A DNA stretch of 64,000 nucleotides from Cunninghamia lanceolata (GCA_027924645.1 BSBN01001752.1:11612001-11676000); one strand, 5' to 3'. Shown: positions 34,581 to 47,578, numbered from the stretch's first letter. The notes: generated from the letters alone by a model not told the origin. A program made the numbers and translations.

Positions 34581-35394
34581 ATTATCTTCCTGACCATGTG
34601 TGCTCACGCCGAAACATAACAAGCATCACATACAGTAGCGGACCCGAAATATTATTGAATGCGATTTAATCGTTGTATATTTTGTGATTGTATATTTCTT
34701 TTATACATTCCGATATACATTGATTATATGCATACGAATGTTTTGCATGTATATTGTGACTTTTTATGCTTGTATATGCAGATTTGAACCCGATATACAT
34801 GCCGGTATATACAAGAGCGGATTCGAAGGAAATTTGAAAGCGATTAATTCCTTGTATATTTTGTGATGTATCAGCAGATTTGAAGCCCGATATACAAGGA
34901 AATGGTTGGGAAAACGAAGCGATGGATCTTTGAATCCATTTGAAGGCCAGATAGCCTGATTTTCAGTCAACAATGGTTGACCCAAGTATTTTGGGCCCTG
35001 TTTATGCATTTTGTGCATGGTTTTCACAAATTTGAAACCCAATTACATGTGTTTGAACATTTGGCCTATTTTTAGTGAAGGTTTTAGCTGCATGCTTTGT
35101 TCCAATTGATGAACTTAATGTTTGTCTGTTTATTGCAGGAAGTCTTGAGGATGTTGGAGCTGTAGCTGAACATTGCAATGTTGCACAAGGAGGCAACATG
35201 AACGAAAAGTGAGGAGGATATTGTCAAATATGTTGTTTGCCAGCTGGAGACCGAATCAAGTTAAAGATGTTGGAATATTCTGTGCCAGCTATACATTTGC
35301 CAATTGGCAAAGCATGTGCTTTTCATCTGGACCGTTAATGTTAAGTGGTGAATCTTAATCATTGATCTTTTTGTAAAGGATTCATCACCTTATT

Positions 35395-35403
35395 CTATAA
35401 AAG
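35395..35403 (+). promoter_or_regulatory. TATA box of the Tat-like LTR
   Basis: CTATAAAAG follows CACCTTATT and is kept in the 3' LTR near 46397. If used, the transcript would start some 30 bases downstream, near 35430. Confidence 0.55.
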
Positions 35404-36230
35404 GTGGTGGAATGCCCTGTTGAAACATTCAAAATTTAACTAAAATCTGTTTGTTGAAGTATTCAGGGCTCATTTCAAAGCTATTGCATATGTACATGTC
35501 TTTTGCATACTTAATGAAAGAGAAGAGTATTTCGATTACAAATCTTCGTAAATCTTGAGTAATCTATGTCTGAATTCTGGATATGTGCTTTGATTTGCTG
35601 CGTCCCTTGGAGTGCTCATCATGTTGCATGTATTGTTTTCATTCATCATCCTCTGAAGTTTGCATCAACTGTGTCTAGCTGTGGAATATCCTAGTGAACA
35701 TATGGTTTGATTTCTTCTCCTCATGACAGTATCAAGTATGTATGTGGATCAATAGCTAAAGGTTCAACTTTAAATTGTAGTATTCTTTTCAGTTTCTTTT
35801 AAATTTTAGAACATTTCACTACCACAATTGCAAATAATTGATAATCTTAAGCAAATAACACAAAATATGCAGACATCTCGTAGGTAATCACAAATATTTA
35901 GCATATTTGAATGCAAAGCATGCACAATTGAAAAATATCATGCAAAGACTGAGGTATTTCTACATCTTTTCATCTAATAACTGCATAATATGACTTCTCT
36001 ATAAAGAATTTCTGCAGGAATGTCATGATGATGGCACATTTTCACGTAAGGCCCCAAAATGGAAACAGCAACTCACATTAACCTCTGAGTAACTTCAGAC
36101 GATTAAGACCTAATCACCGGAGACTTGGGATCATGAATTCTCTGAATTCACAGTATCTTTCAAGATGAATAAAGGTTAATGTGTACTTTTATTCTGTGCT
36201 TGTTTATGACTAACATCATGATCAACACAA

Positions 36231-36247
36231 ATTGGCGCTAGAAGGAG
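36231..36247 (+). other. Probable primer binding site of the Tat-like element
   Basis: TTGGCGCTAGAAGGAGG lies four bases after the LTR end. TGGCGC is the usual start of non-Met primer sites in the Athila/Tat branch, from memory; I cannot name the tRNA with confidence. Confidence 0.55.
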
Positions 36248-36647
36248 GGCTGATCTAGAATACTATGTTCATCGTCATAATTTCTAGGTTTGATGATGCA
36301 GAGAGTAAGGTAGTCTCGAATCGTCTGTGAATTTCAAATATCATGCAAATATTTATTGTAGCAAGCTTGTAGATGCTTATTCTATGTAAATATTTCCAAA
36401 TCTAACATAAATATTGCTAGCCTTACAGTAAATCATTCAAAATACCTCCAATATCCTTCAATATTTGCAGTATCTTTGCAAATATTTCATAAATATCCAG
36501 TCTGATCAGTCATCTGACCACAAATATCAATTTAGCTAGTAAAATCCAACCAATATTTGCAAAGTTTCAGCCAATTTGCCTCAAAATTGAGAAATCCTGG
36601 CTCACAGGATAAATACCAGGTCTAGACCTAGTGGAATTTTTGAAGAA

Positions 36648-38090
36648 TTGCCTATTAGAGGTTTTAGACCCAGAACTGTGGACACTCATCATACTCCCAA
36701 GTCCAGTGCATCAGGAGCTTCACCAGAACCTCTTCCTATAACTCTTGTTGATTTACAAATACCTTCGGGGATACCTATGACACCTCTTGTTCAACCTCAG
36801 GGTGTGCCTCTAGTCCAACCTCGACTAGCTCAACCTCCTCCGGTTGCAATGTCTTTCTTTGCAGTAGAGTCACCTTTGACCTTTACTGCATATCATGAGT
36901 TACCAAAGAATCCGGATAAGCTTTGTCCAAAATATCATCCTTACCAAGATGCTGAAGATCATATCAAGACCTTTAAGGAGGCTTGTTGCAGAGCCAGAAT
37001 ACAGCACCAAGATGTGGTGTGCAGATTATTTCCTTTTTCCTTAGGGGAAGAAGCCTATAATTGGTTCATTAGTCTTGGTCAGGGTTCTGTTGATTCATGG
37101 GCCTTACTAGAGAAAGCCTTTCTTGATAGATTCAAGGTTCCAGTCGACCCCTCAATAAACTATCATTTATTTGCCACTATCAAGAGATTTGAGAATGAGC
37201 CTATTGCAAATTTCAATGCTAGGTTTCAGAAAATGTTGTCCAGGGTGGTCACTCCTTATACTGTCTCTGACGAAGCCGCAAGGAACATTTATTATTCTTC
37301 CTTAGATCCCTTGACCTCCATGTTCATAAGGAGAACACACCCCCAAATCACAACTTTAGCCTTAGCTTTTCAAGAAGCCATACAGGTAAATCAACAGTTG
37401 ATACCTGCTCCTACTCCAAATATAGTATTCCCTACCTTAACTGGCATGCATTCACAATATCCTGCATCATATCCTGCACAATATCCCAGTGGAGTAGTGA
37501 TACCTCCAACAGTCATGCCAGCACCTCTGCAAGTACCTCCACTGAGCATTATGCCTCCTCCTAATGGAAATGGCCAATTGTCACAATATCCTGTCCAAGC
37601 TCAGACACCTCAGGGTGTTGATTTGTCTAGCAATAACCATGGATCCTCTTTCTTCAAGCCTTAGACTGAAAATGTAGTGGCCAAAGCTCAGGAAGAAAAG
37701 GAGGAAATCAAAGAAATCTCTGCTCAATTGAGAAAACTCACCACAGAAGTGACACATTTGAGAAATCAACATTTTTATTCACAGTCAAACCAGAACAGAA
37801 ATTATCCCAATGACAAACCAAATTATCCTGACAGAGGATATAACACCTATAATTTCAACAATAATGGTGGAAATAAGAATAATCCTCAGAGACAGCCCAG
37901 AGTATGGAACTCTAGGCCAAATAATGGCTCATTACCATCACCCCTGGACAATTAGCCTCCAGGTGAAGCCAAACAGACTACTAGAGTCAATCTTGCTGAA
38001 GCAGCCCTTACCAATTGGTGTAGAATCCACAATACAAATGCACATGCAGAATTAGACTGTCCATAATTTAGGATTGCTGCTAGCATCTTT
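36648..38090 (+). pseudogene. Gag of the Tat-like gypsy element
   Basis: A Pro-rich N-terminus leads to the gag core (YHPYQDAEDHIKTFKEACC, LFPFSLGEEAYNWF, WALLEKAFLDRF, FNARFQKMLS). Then come Tyr/Pro repeats (YPASYPAQYPSGV), a helical stretch (EEIKEISAQLRKLTTEV) and an Asn-rich region. NWCRIHNTNAHAELDCP near 38018-38065 is a C..H....H....C zinc-binding motif in place of the CCHC knuckle. Stops at 37662-37664, 37953-37955 and beyond break it, all in one frame. The true start may be upstream, near 36620. Confidence 0.8.
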
Positions 38091-38396
38091 TAGACTGAAG
38101 TGTCTAACATTTCTAGAAATCCACCTCAGACAGAGGGAAATGAGATTGTTCCATGTGGATATGACTCAGCCTTTGTGCTAGAAACCTATACAAATCAACC
38201 TCATCAAAATTATAACTAGGCAAGCAAAGAATCTACTTTAACCTTTGAAGCAAACTATGTATTCCCCTTCGAAGATGAAAATGAGCCTGCAAGAGAACAT
38301 GAGGAAGTGCATGCATACCAACAGCAATATCCTGGTAAGCATAATTATAACCTGAGAAATAATGCCAACAAACCTACTGGTCCATTGACATAATCT

Positions 38397-39473
38397 TTGC
38401 CTCCAAACAGCTTCAACACACCTCCTGATCCTAAAGCCAACAATAACCTTGGGTTCCCCAAGGTAAATGCTCAGTACTTGTCACCTCAGAACACAGGATC
38501 AAAGATTGTAAATGCACCCCATGAATCTGACAAGTTAGTCAATTATCTGGCCGATGAAATGAAGAAAATTAAGATTAACCTGTCTCTGTCTGAGTTACTG
38601 AAAACTCTGGCTATCAAAAGGGCATTCATGAAGTCACTAGATGATCCTGCTCCTAAAGAGGATAACCATCTCTCAAATCAACCCACTGGCAAAGATCATG
38701 CTGCCAGAGATAATACTGTCAAGCCTAAAGTGTCAGCTACAGTCCAAGCTATAGAAACCTCCCATATGACCTTGTATAAGGACAAAATTGAATCACCTCC
38801 ATTCCTCCTCACTATAAGAATGTTTAGCAAGAACCTACACAACTGTTTGGTTGACTCAGGAGCCTCCACGAATGTTATGCCATTGTCAATATGTAATGCT
38901 TAAGGACTGCATCCTACTAAATCCTTAAAGAAGGTCACACAGTTGGACAAAACAGAAGTAAGTGTAGTAGGGGAATTAACTCATATCCACATGTAGCTAG
39001 CATCTGATCCTAGGATCCAGTATTACATTGACATTTAGGTAGTCAATATACCTGATACGTATGGGATGTTACTTAGCTGGGACTGGTCTAAAATGCTTAA
39101 CGGATATATGTCTATAGATTTCAGTCACATGTGGTTACCATGGAAGGGTATACCTAATCAGATCAGGATTGATGCTGAGCCTAGAATGAAGCATATGATC
39201 ACCGAGTACAACAGAACAAATGAAATCATGTACGTAGACGTAGAGCCTAGAGTTTACTGCATCAGGCCACAGACCGTCAAAATAGAAGAGATCTTGATGC
39301 TTAACCTTCATCCTCATCATGATGATGATCATCAGGAAGATATACCTGTTGTAGAACCTGCCAATAATCTTGATAATGAGAACGGAATAGATCGCTTCAG
39401 AGACTTCGAGATGCATCTGTCCAATCAGGTAAAACACTGTCAATTGTTAATATACCTGCTAATGCTATTTTGA
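38397..39473 (+). pseudogene. Protease region of the Tat-like gypsy element
   Basis: NCLVDSGASTNVMPLSICNA (about 38844-38903) has the catalytic DSG. The same frame then carries a long segment with MLLSWDWSKMLNGYMSIDFS and IPNQIRID and runs to 39473. TAG/TAA stops fall near 38901, 38994 and 39036. A Ser/Asp/Glu-rich stretch follows (39539-39826) in another frame, and I know no domain for it. Confidence 0.75.
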
Positions 39474-39841
39474 TCGATGGATGGTGCAGATTACACAATG
39501 AAGCACATTCAAAAAAGACTTGTTAAACATGCTTAGATATGATGATGCTGGAACAGACATGCAGCAAGGCATCATCATCATATTCTGAGGTAAGTTCTAC
39601 ATCTAATGATGATGATGATACTGATTCTTGTTTATCTTCTACAGGAACAGAGGAGCTGACAGATCATGACGAAGATCATATCTGGAAGACAAAAGAAGTT
39701 CTAGCTTACGACCAGATAAATGATGGAAAGAAAGAAAAGATCACCCCTGGGAGTGATTGTTTTATGGAGCTGGACTATGAATTGTCTGATGAGGACAAAG
39801 GTAGTAACCTGATCAAATTTGAATAATTTCTAGTAAAAGAA

Positions 39842-40645
39842 ATGGAGAAGATGACACAACAGCATAGATCTCCCCATGAGGTCTTAATCGAAGGTTGGTG
39901 CAGGCTGCATGAGGCACCTCACTCAGAAACAACTTGCTCACTGTGTTTACACATTTTGAAAAGGCATACAGTTGTGGATCCAGGAAATCATCCTCCTGCT
40001 GATATGAAAGAGAAAATAGAAAAGTCAGCAGGCTCACAAAGTAAAGGAAAGAAGAAACTTGGAAATGACGACATCCCTAAGTCAAAGTGGATATCAGGCG
40101 GAGCAGCAACCAGAGCTGCAAAGAAGAAAGAAGGTTCAGCTAAACATCCTGCTGAAGATAAACCCTGGATCCTGAGGTTTGATGGATCCAAGTCCAAACA
40201 AGGTGCTGGGGTAGGAATTGATCTCATTGACCCATCAAGAAAATCCTATCTAGCAGCCTACAGATTACAATTCCCTTGTACTAATAATGTAACAGAGTAT
40301 GAAGCTCTGATTCATGGGATACTGTTTGCTCATAAGAAAAAAGTAAAGATTTTGCATGTTTTCAGAGATTCAGAGCTAGTTGTGAGGTAAGTAAGAGGAA
40401 TTTACTCTTGTAACTATAGGAAGCTATCCAACTACAGACATCGTGTGTGGGATCTAATTGAGGATTTTGATGCCTTTAATATCACTCATGTACCAAGACA
40501 ACAAAACCACAGGGCAGATGCACTTGCCCAGGCTGCCAATACATTGGAGCCACTGTCTATATCAGGTCTAAAGAGATTTTCAGTAGAGCTGGTGTCAATA
40601 CCGTCAGTACTTGACAATGTGACCAATCTCCAGGTGTTTGATGAT
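39842..40645 (+). CDS. Extra (archaeal/plant-type) RNase H domain upstream of RT, one stop
   Basis: An N-terminal segment has CRLHEAPHSETTCSLCLHIL (possible metal site) and a Lys-rich linker. The RNase H domain spans about 40162-40545: WILRFDGSKSKQGAGVGIDL, TNNVTEYEALIHGI, HVFRDSELVVR, then after a stop HVPRQQNHRADALAQAA. All four acidic residues expected for RNase H are there: Asp (40181), Glu of TEYEA, Asp of RDSEL and Asp of HRADAL. A TAA at 40388-40390 stands where relatives have Gln (VVRQV). The domain resembles the additional aRNH of Tat elements, but those I remember place it between the usual RNase H and integrase; here it precedes RT. Confidence 0.82.
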
Positions 40646-42432
40646 GATAAACACATTTTGGATTTCATTTCCAATAGAGATGTATTTGATGCCCAAGTCA
40701 TAGATGAGGATGGTATGGAGGATCATGTCTGGGAGGAAGATGAGATATTAGAGTTGCCAAGCAACAGAATTCCCAAAGGTATGATTGAATTGGAAAGAGC
40801 CTTTGATTTGGATAATATGCTTAAACATAAGGATCTGCCCAAAGTAGATGGAGGTCAGTATTCACAAGTGAATATTGGACAAAATGAAGACCAGAAAATT
40901 GTGCTAATTGGTAAAGTTTGCACACCAGAGGAGTTAAAGGGAATAACTGAGGCCCTCAAGGATTACATACATGTAATTGCCTGGACCTATGATGAGTTGA
41001 AGACATATGATACTTCTGTCATAACTCATACTATACCTCTCAAACCAGATGCTAAACCTTTCAGACAGAAGCAAAGGCCAGTCAATGCTTTGCTTGAACC
41101 AATAATTCTTGAAGAAGTCAAGAAGTTGTTAAGTGCCTGGATAATCTTTCCTGTAATGCACTCCACCTGGGTTGCTAATCTAGTCCCGGTCAGAAAGAAG
41201 AATGGAGACATCAGCTTGTGCGTAGATTTCAGAAATCTGAACAAAGCATCAGAAAAGGATAATTATCCTTTACCCTCATTAGATGAAGTTCTGCAGATTG
41301 TAAATGGAGCCAAGATGATGTCCTTCCTAGATGGCTTTTCAAGATACAACCAAGTGATGGTTGATAAAATTGACAGATTGAAAACTGCCTTCACCACAAA
41401 GTGGGGGATATTTGCATATAGACGTATGCCATTTGGACTTATAAATGCTGGAGCTACATTCCAGCGAGCAATGGACATAGCCTTCAAAGGCTTAATAGGA
41501 AAATGCATAGTCATCTATATGGATGACTTGACTGTATTCCTAAGGAGAGGAGCAATCATGTAACCGATCTCAGAAATGTATTGAAGAAGTGTGAAGAGTA
41601 TGGAATATCACTGAACCCCAAGAAGTGTATATTTGGGGTGACAACAGGAAAGTTACTAGGCCACTTGATCACAGAAGATGGAATTATCATTGATCCTAAC
41701 AGGGTGGAGTCTATTATGAAGTTACAACTTCCAGGAAGCAAAAAAGAACTCAAATCTTACTTTGGTAAGATAAACTTTGTAAGGAAGTTCATCACAGGTT
41801 TTGCTGAGATTGTCAGACCACTAAATGCCATGTTGAAGAAAGATGCACAAATTGAGTGGACACTAGAGGCCAAAGCTGCATTTGAAGATATAAAGAAATC
41901 CATATCAGACGCTCCTGTCCTCATTAGTCCAGACTACACAAAACATTTCTACATCTATTCATTTGCTTCAGAACATACCTCTACAGCAGTGTTAACTCAA
42001 AGAAATGAAGAGAAAGAAGAGAAACCAATTGCTTTCATGAGCTGTCCTTTCAGGGATGCTGAGTTGAGATATGTAGATGTTGAGAGACAGGCACTTGCAT
42101 TAGTCAGAGCAGTAAAGAAATTTAGACATTACATACTAAGAAGCAAAGTGATTGCTGTAGTACCAGATGCAGCGGTGAAGATGCTGCTGATGCAAAGTGA
42201 GCCTGGTGAGAAAAGAGCTAAATGGATTACTGTATTACAAGAGTATGACATGGAAATTACACCAATGAAGTTGGTAAGATGGCAAGCTTTGAGTCAAATG
42301 ATATTTGAAATTGACCCAAACATCACCAGTCAGCAGTATGTGATCAATGAGAAAGATAACAGAGAATGGTATGCAGATATCAGGTACATCTTGATTACAG
42401 GAAGATGTCCATCCAAGATGCAAGCTTCATAG
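40646..42432 (+). pseudogene. RT and conventional RNase H of the Tat-like element
   Basis: An acidic linker leads to RT: PFRQKQRPVNALLEPIILEE, NGDISLCVDFRNLNKAS, YPLPSLDEVLQIV, KMMSFLDGFSRYNQV, MPFGLINAGATFQRAMD and the active site IVIYMDDLTVF (near 41515). A one-base shift near 41535-41545 moves reading to the next frame: LKKCEEYGISLNPKKCIFGV, LLGHLITEDGI and YFGKINFVRKFITGFAEIV. The gypsy RNase H follows (APVLISPDYTKHFYIYSFAS, PIAFMSCPFRDAELRYVDVE, AVKKFRHYIL). Its first Asp, usually in DAS, appears replaced (YSFAS), so this second RNase H may have been inactive. Confidence 0.88.
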
Positions 42433-42441
42433 AGAAGAGCC

Positions 42442-43618
42442 TTGAAAATAAAATCCCAAAAATATATGATAAAGGGAGGAGCCTTATTCAAAAAGAATCA
42501 TGAAGGAATATGCCTGAAATGCTTAGAAAAGCCAGAAGCAAACAAGGTCCTGTCAGAGATACATGACAAGTTCGGAACGGCACATGGATCAGCCTTGGAC
42601 ACAACGCATGCAATCCTTAGAGTAGGATATTATTGGCCTACAATTTTTAAAGACACAGCTGATCATGTTAAATGTTGTCATGTTTGTCAGGTTGCTGCCA
42701 ATAGAGAGAAATATGCTGCACAACCCTTACAGCCAGTGATGGAAGAACGCCCATTTGCACAGTGGGGCATGGACTTCATAGGACCAATCAATCCTCCATC
42801 CTCTTCAGGACACAGGTATGTCTTAACCATTACTGACTATTGCACTAGATGGACTGAGGCTGTTAGCAGCAAGACCTGCACTGCAGATGACGTTATTAGA
42901 TTTCTAGAAAGTAACATTGTTACCAGGTATGGAATTCCTTATGCTTTGGTAAGTGATAATGGTTCTGCTTTCACTTCAACTAAATTGTCAAGTTGGGCTT
43001 TTGATCATGGGATTATACTTAAATTTTCATCCAATTACTATCCCCAGGGGAATGGTTTAGTAGAATCCACCAACAAGAATTTATTGAATATAATAAGAAA
43101 ACTGATAGAGAAGAACCCTAGAGAATGGAACTTATTTCTAAAATATGCCTTATGGGTAGACAGAACCAGAGTAAAAACTGCATTAGGAAAATCGCCTTTT
43201 CAACTAGTATATGGGGTGGATCCCATCCTTCCTGTAAACTTGAAAATTCCTACTCTGCAGTTTGCTCAAGAATACCTAGGCATAAACAATAAGCAAGAAG
43301 TCAGGTTGCTTCAGTTGATGCACCTGGAAGAAAAAAGGAGTCAAGCAATTGACCAATTTGCAAAACATCAGGCTGTTGTCAAATGCTAGTTTGACAAGAG
43401 AGCCAAAGTTAAAGCTTTCAGGATATCTGATTATCCTGATATGGGATAAAGCCCATGAAAGGAAAGGTGACCATGGTAAGTTTGATAGATTATGGATGGG
43501 TCCCTTTCAAATTTCTGAGATATTAGGAGACAGCACTTATAGGCTTAAGAACCTGACATGTGAGGATGTCCCATTGCCAGTCAATGGGCAATTCCTCAAA
43601 CATTATTTCCAAGCCTGA
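42442..43618 (+). pseudogene. Integrase of the Tat-like element
   Basis: Zinc-binding part HGSALDTTHAILRVGYYWPT...CCHVCQ, then the core QWGMDFIGPINPP, TITDYCTRWTEAV, ALVSDNGSAFTS and YYPQGNGLVESTNKNLL. The D, D and E of the catalytic triad are all visible. A shift near 43390-43420 and a TAA near 43447 break the C-terminal part, which reads DRLWMGPFQISEILGDSTYR and ends with NGQFLKHYFQA at 43618. No chromodomain follows. Confidence 0.88.
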
Positions 43619-44452
43619 GTGACTTCATGGCATTCATGTGTACCATATTGTACATTTGTATAGTTGTTTGTATAGTGTTCTTTTGTCTTGGGTTGTTTTG
43701 GTTGAGTTTTGTTTTGGTAAGTCAAGATGATGCACTTCATCACCCAAGAAAATAACTAAATTGTTAGGATTCAAGTGATGAGATCAGATTTAGATATAGG
43801 TTGTAATTCATTCTAAGAAATATTCATGACCAGGTTTATAATTTCTTTTCATCAGGGTGCCTTTTCTTGTCCAAAGTGAATCAATCACAATGAAACACCT
43901 AACAACCTTGGGCTTGTTGAAGACACGAGTATAGGTGTTAAGTGAAAAATCTAAAGGGACTCCCTTGCTACCAATACAATCTCCAACCTAAAGCTATAAG
44001 TGACTATACCTTATACAAATGAGCTGACATGATGATATCAGATACATATATACAAAAAAAAAAAACTAAACAATAATATTAGGCCATCTAAGTAACTCTA
44101 CCGGGGCTATAGACGCCTGCTGGCAGTGGGGCTCTACTTAGGGAGATTGTATAGATAACCTTGTCGGGGCTATGAACGCTTGTTGGCAGCAAGGCTCTAT
44201 CCAGGTTGGCTATGAGGGATGATCTCCAACTATGTAGTTTAACACTAGTTACTTATGTTTTCAACTTGCTTTCAAGATGAGGATAATTAATCATATGCAC
44301 ACACATGATCCTTTGTTAGCATTGTTATCATGATGAAATTTTATCATTCAAAGATCATGATGATTATACTTAGAAAGATTTAGAATACTATAGATGAATA
44401 TGATCACATCACTTGAATCATTGGAATTTGTTTGTTTTCTTTGGTGGCAAGT
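43619..44452 (+). other. 3' untranslated region of the Tat-like element, with a diverged tandem pair
   Basis: I see no ORF. A pair of about 60-bp units lies at roughly 44094-44210: CTACCGGGGCTATAGACGCC then CTGCTGGCAGTGGGGCTCTA, and CTTGTCGGGGCTATGAACGC then TTGTTGGCAGCAAGGCTCTA. A poly-A run sits near 44056. No strong polypurine tract precedes the LTR at 44453. Confidence 0.5.
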
Positions 44453-47229
44453 TGTTGTGTGGTTACACAACACGCCCCATTTTGACTTGGCAAAATAGGG
44501 ACCCAACTTTTTGGCTTGGCTTGTGTTGTCTGCTTTCTGGCGGTTTGGTAAAAGTAAGTCAGATGCATCATCATGAAGGGTCAGGATGAGGTAGATCATC
44601 ATCATGAGGTTAGTTTGTCAAAGTTCATATTTCATTTCTGTGACCCCATATTTAGAAAGAGCAATAAATTCCATGCAGGTTTACCTTTTGCACCACCTAA
44701 AAATTCATCCATATGTGGGAGTTATGAATAGTCAAAGTTTTGGTCAAACCTGATATTTGCAAGAGGAGGATCATATTTTATGACCTCAGTCATGTTGTCA
44801 AGGTCATCCTGATCTTGGTCTATCACCCGGTAAAAAAATCATGCGGTCGCAATATCCGGACGACAATCTTAGGTGATAGTGCCCTTTACCCGTCAAATAG
44901 CCTTAGGCGCATCGTGAACATCATGTTTTGAGTGTAACCCGATATTTCATAATGTCCTCCTGTCGAGAAATATCACCTTATGCTAATATCCGGAGGACGT
45001 CATCCTAACCTAAAAAATGAAGAAATAAATATCAGGATGACATCATCATCACATTTCTCCTTCGGCAGGATATTTCCTAAATATGATCAAGTTCACAAAT
45101 ATGACGATGACGTCATCTTTTACATTTTAACAAAGCCCCGGATATGACGGTGACATCATCAAGACATTCAAGAGGGGGGAGCATCATATTTCGCAATATC
45201 CTACAGATAGATAGAAAGCTTTAACTTTCCCCATCGGCGTAACTTGTGCTATCAGCCGTGTGTTATTTGGTCTCACTGATGTTTGTTATCTCACCGATGG
45301 AAAAGTCCATCGGCATAAGTTTCGCTATCGGGAGTGTCATGAATTTTCTTCCCGATGGGCATTTTCTCACCGAAAGGGTGATCGGCCTGACATGTGATGT
45401 CGGCCAAGTTCGTATTTGTCTCGCCGATGTATATCATCGGCCCTATGAGAAATCCTCATCGATGTGACTTTTGATGTCGGCCCTGTCTTGAATTTTCATG
45501 CCGATAGAGGTTGTCTTCCCGATGGGTGGACATCAGCATAATTTTGGCGTCGGTATAAGTTTAGTCGTTGGCCAAGTTGAAAATTATCTTCCTGACCGTG
45601 TGTGGTCATGCCGAAACATAACATGCATCACATACAGTAGCGGACCCGAAATATTATTGAATGCGATTTAATCGTTGTATATTTTGCGATTGTATATTTC
45701 TTTTATACGTTCCGATATACATTGATTATATGCATATGAATGTTTTGCATGTATATTGTGACTTTTTATGCTTGTATATGCAGATTTGAACCCGATATAC
45801 ATGCTGGTATATACAAGAGTGGATTCGAAGGAAATTTGAAAGCGATTAATTCCTTGTATATTTTGTGATGTGTCAGCAGATTTGAAGCCCGATATACAAG
45901 GAAATGGGTGGGAAAATGAAGCAATGGATCTTTGAATCCATTTGAAGGCCAGATAGCCTGATTTTCAATCAACAATGGTTGACCCGAGTATTTTGGGCCC
46001 TGTTTATGCATTTTGTGCATGGTTTTCACAAATTTGAAACCCAATTGCATGTGTTTGAACATTTGGCCTATTTTGAGTGAAGGTTTTAGCTGCATGCTAT
46101 GTTCCAATTGATGAACTTAATGTTTGTCTATTTATTGCAGGAAGTCTTGAGGATGTTGGAGCTGTAGCTGAACATTGCAATGTTGCACAAGGAGGAAACA
46201 TGAACGAAAAGTGAGGAGGATACTGTCAAATATGCTGTTTGCCAGCTGGAGACCGAATCAAGTTAAAGATGTTGGAATATTCTGTGCCAGCTATACATTT
46301 GCCAATTGGCAAAGCATGTGCTTTTCATCTGGACCGTTAATATTAAGTGGTGAATCTTAATCATTGATCTTTTTGTAAAGGATGCATCACCTTATTCTAT
46401 AAAAGTTGGTGGAATGCCCTGTTGAAACATTTGAAACTTAATTGAAATCTGTTTGTTGAAGTATTCAGGGCTCATTTCAAAGCTATTGCATATGTACATG
46501 TCTTTTGCATACTTAATGAAAGAGAAGAGTATTTCGATTACAAATCTTCGTAAATCTTGAGTAATCTGTGTCTGAATTCTGGATATGTGCTTTGATTTGC
46601 TGCGTCCCTTGGAGTGCTCATCATGTTGCATGTATTGTTTTCATTCATCGTCCTCTGAAGTTTGCATCAACTGTGTCTAGCTGTGGAATATCCTGGTGAA
46701 CATATGGTTTGATTTCTTCTCCTCGTGACAGTATCAAGTATGTATGTGGATCAATAGCTCAAGGTTCAACTTTAAATTGTAGTATTCTTTTCAGTTTCTT
46801 TTAAATTTTAGAACATTTCACTACCACAATTGCAAATAATTGATAATCTTAAGCAAATAACACAAAATATGCAGACATCTCGTAGGTAATCACAAATATT
46901 TAGCATATTTGAATGCAAAGCATGCACAATTGAAAAATATCATGCAAAGACTGAGGTATTTCTACATCTTTTCATCTAATAACTGCATAATATGACTTCT
47001 CTGTAAAGAATTTCTGCAGGAATGTCATGATGATGGCACATTTTCACGTAAGGCCCCAAAATGGAAATAGCAACTCACATTAACCTCTGAGTAACTTCAG
47101 ACAATTAAGACCTAATCACTGGAGACTTGGGATCATGAATTCTCTGAATTCACAGTATCTTTCAAGATGAATAAAGGTTAATGTGTACTTTTATTCTGTG
47201 CTTGTTTATGACTAACATCATGATCAACA
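44453..47229 (+). repeat. 3' LTR of the Tat-like gypsy element
   Basis: It matches 33495-36227 from TGTTGTGTGG to ATCAACA, with point differences throughout and two extra stretches near 44515 and 45285 that the 5' copy lost. The TATA box (near 46397), the ATCGG cluster and TGACGTCA (near 45110) are all kept. Confidence 0.9.
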
Positions 47230-47234
47230 GGTAG

Positions 47235-47578
47235 ATAGATTGCTAATATTCACTAAGAATAACTCTAAGTGCATCTCAGTGATCTAGAAAAATCTCTCAG
47301 GAGAAGGAGAACAAAGCAACCGAAATAACTTAAGTTGTGAATTTATTGCAACTAGAATTAGGGTTTGCACAGAAATAAAAGGATTCTTTTGTTCATCATT
47401 TTCACATTTGCATTCAAGAAAAAGAGAGAAGGAGCTCTGCAACAAATTGTCTCAAACCTCTCAAAGATCAACCGCTGAAGTCGATTCATCCAGCAATTCG
47501 ATTTAGCTCATTTTGTGAACCCTTGAAGCATAAAAGGTATTTTCCATTCTTGAATATCTATCTATAAATCTTTTAAAG
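47235..47578 (+). other. Spacer upstream of ORF2, element B (second part)
   Basis: It continues element B after the Tat-like insertion. No domain is seen. AAGGTATTTTCCATTC (near 47535) corresponds to AAGGTATTTTTGTTTT (near 659) of element A, 40-45 bases before the ORF2 start in both. Confidence 0.4.

Larger units (their letters stand above)
33495..36227 (+). repeat. 5' LTR of the Tat-like gypsy element
   Basis: The first 20 bases hold an inverted repeat (TGTTGTGTGG-TTA-CACAACA). Compared with the 3' LTR it lacks about 27 bases near 33555 and about 17 bases near 34290. The first gap has TGGC at both edges, as in slippage. Open frames such as 34262-34465 and 35173-35358 recur in the other LTR and are not taken as genes. 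Confidence 0.9.
33495..47229 (+). mobile_element. Tat-like Ty3/gypsy element with two RNase H domains (13.7 kb)
   Basis: LTRs are 33495-36227 (2,733 bp) and 44453-47229 (2,777 bp), each from TGTTGTGTGGTTACACAACA to CATCATGATCAACA. GGTAG at 33490-33494 and 47230-47234 is a perfect duplication. Internal order is gag, CxxH-type zinc motif, protease, extra RNase H, RT, usual RNase H, integrase. There is no chromodomain. The extra RNase H points to the Tat branch. Many stops and at least three frameshifts show it is dead. Confidence 0.9.

Noticed and set aside
34262..35358. Short open frames within the Tat-like LTR, repeated near 45246-46360
   Set aside because: They recur only because the two LTRs are copies; products are short and do not resemble proteins.
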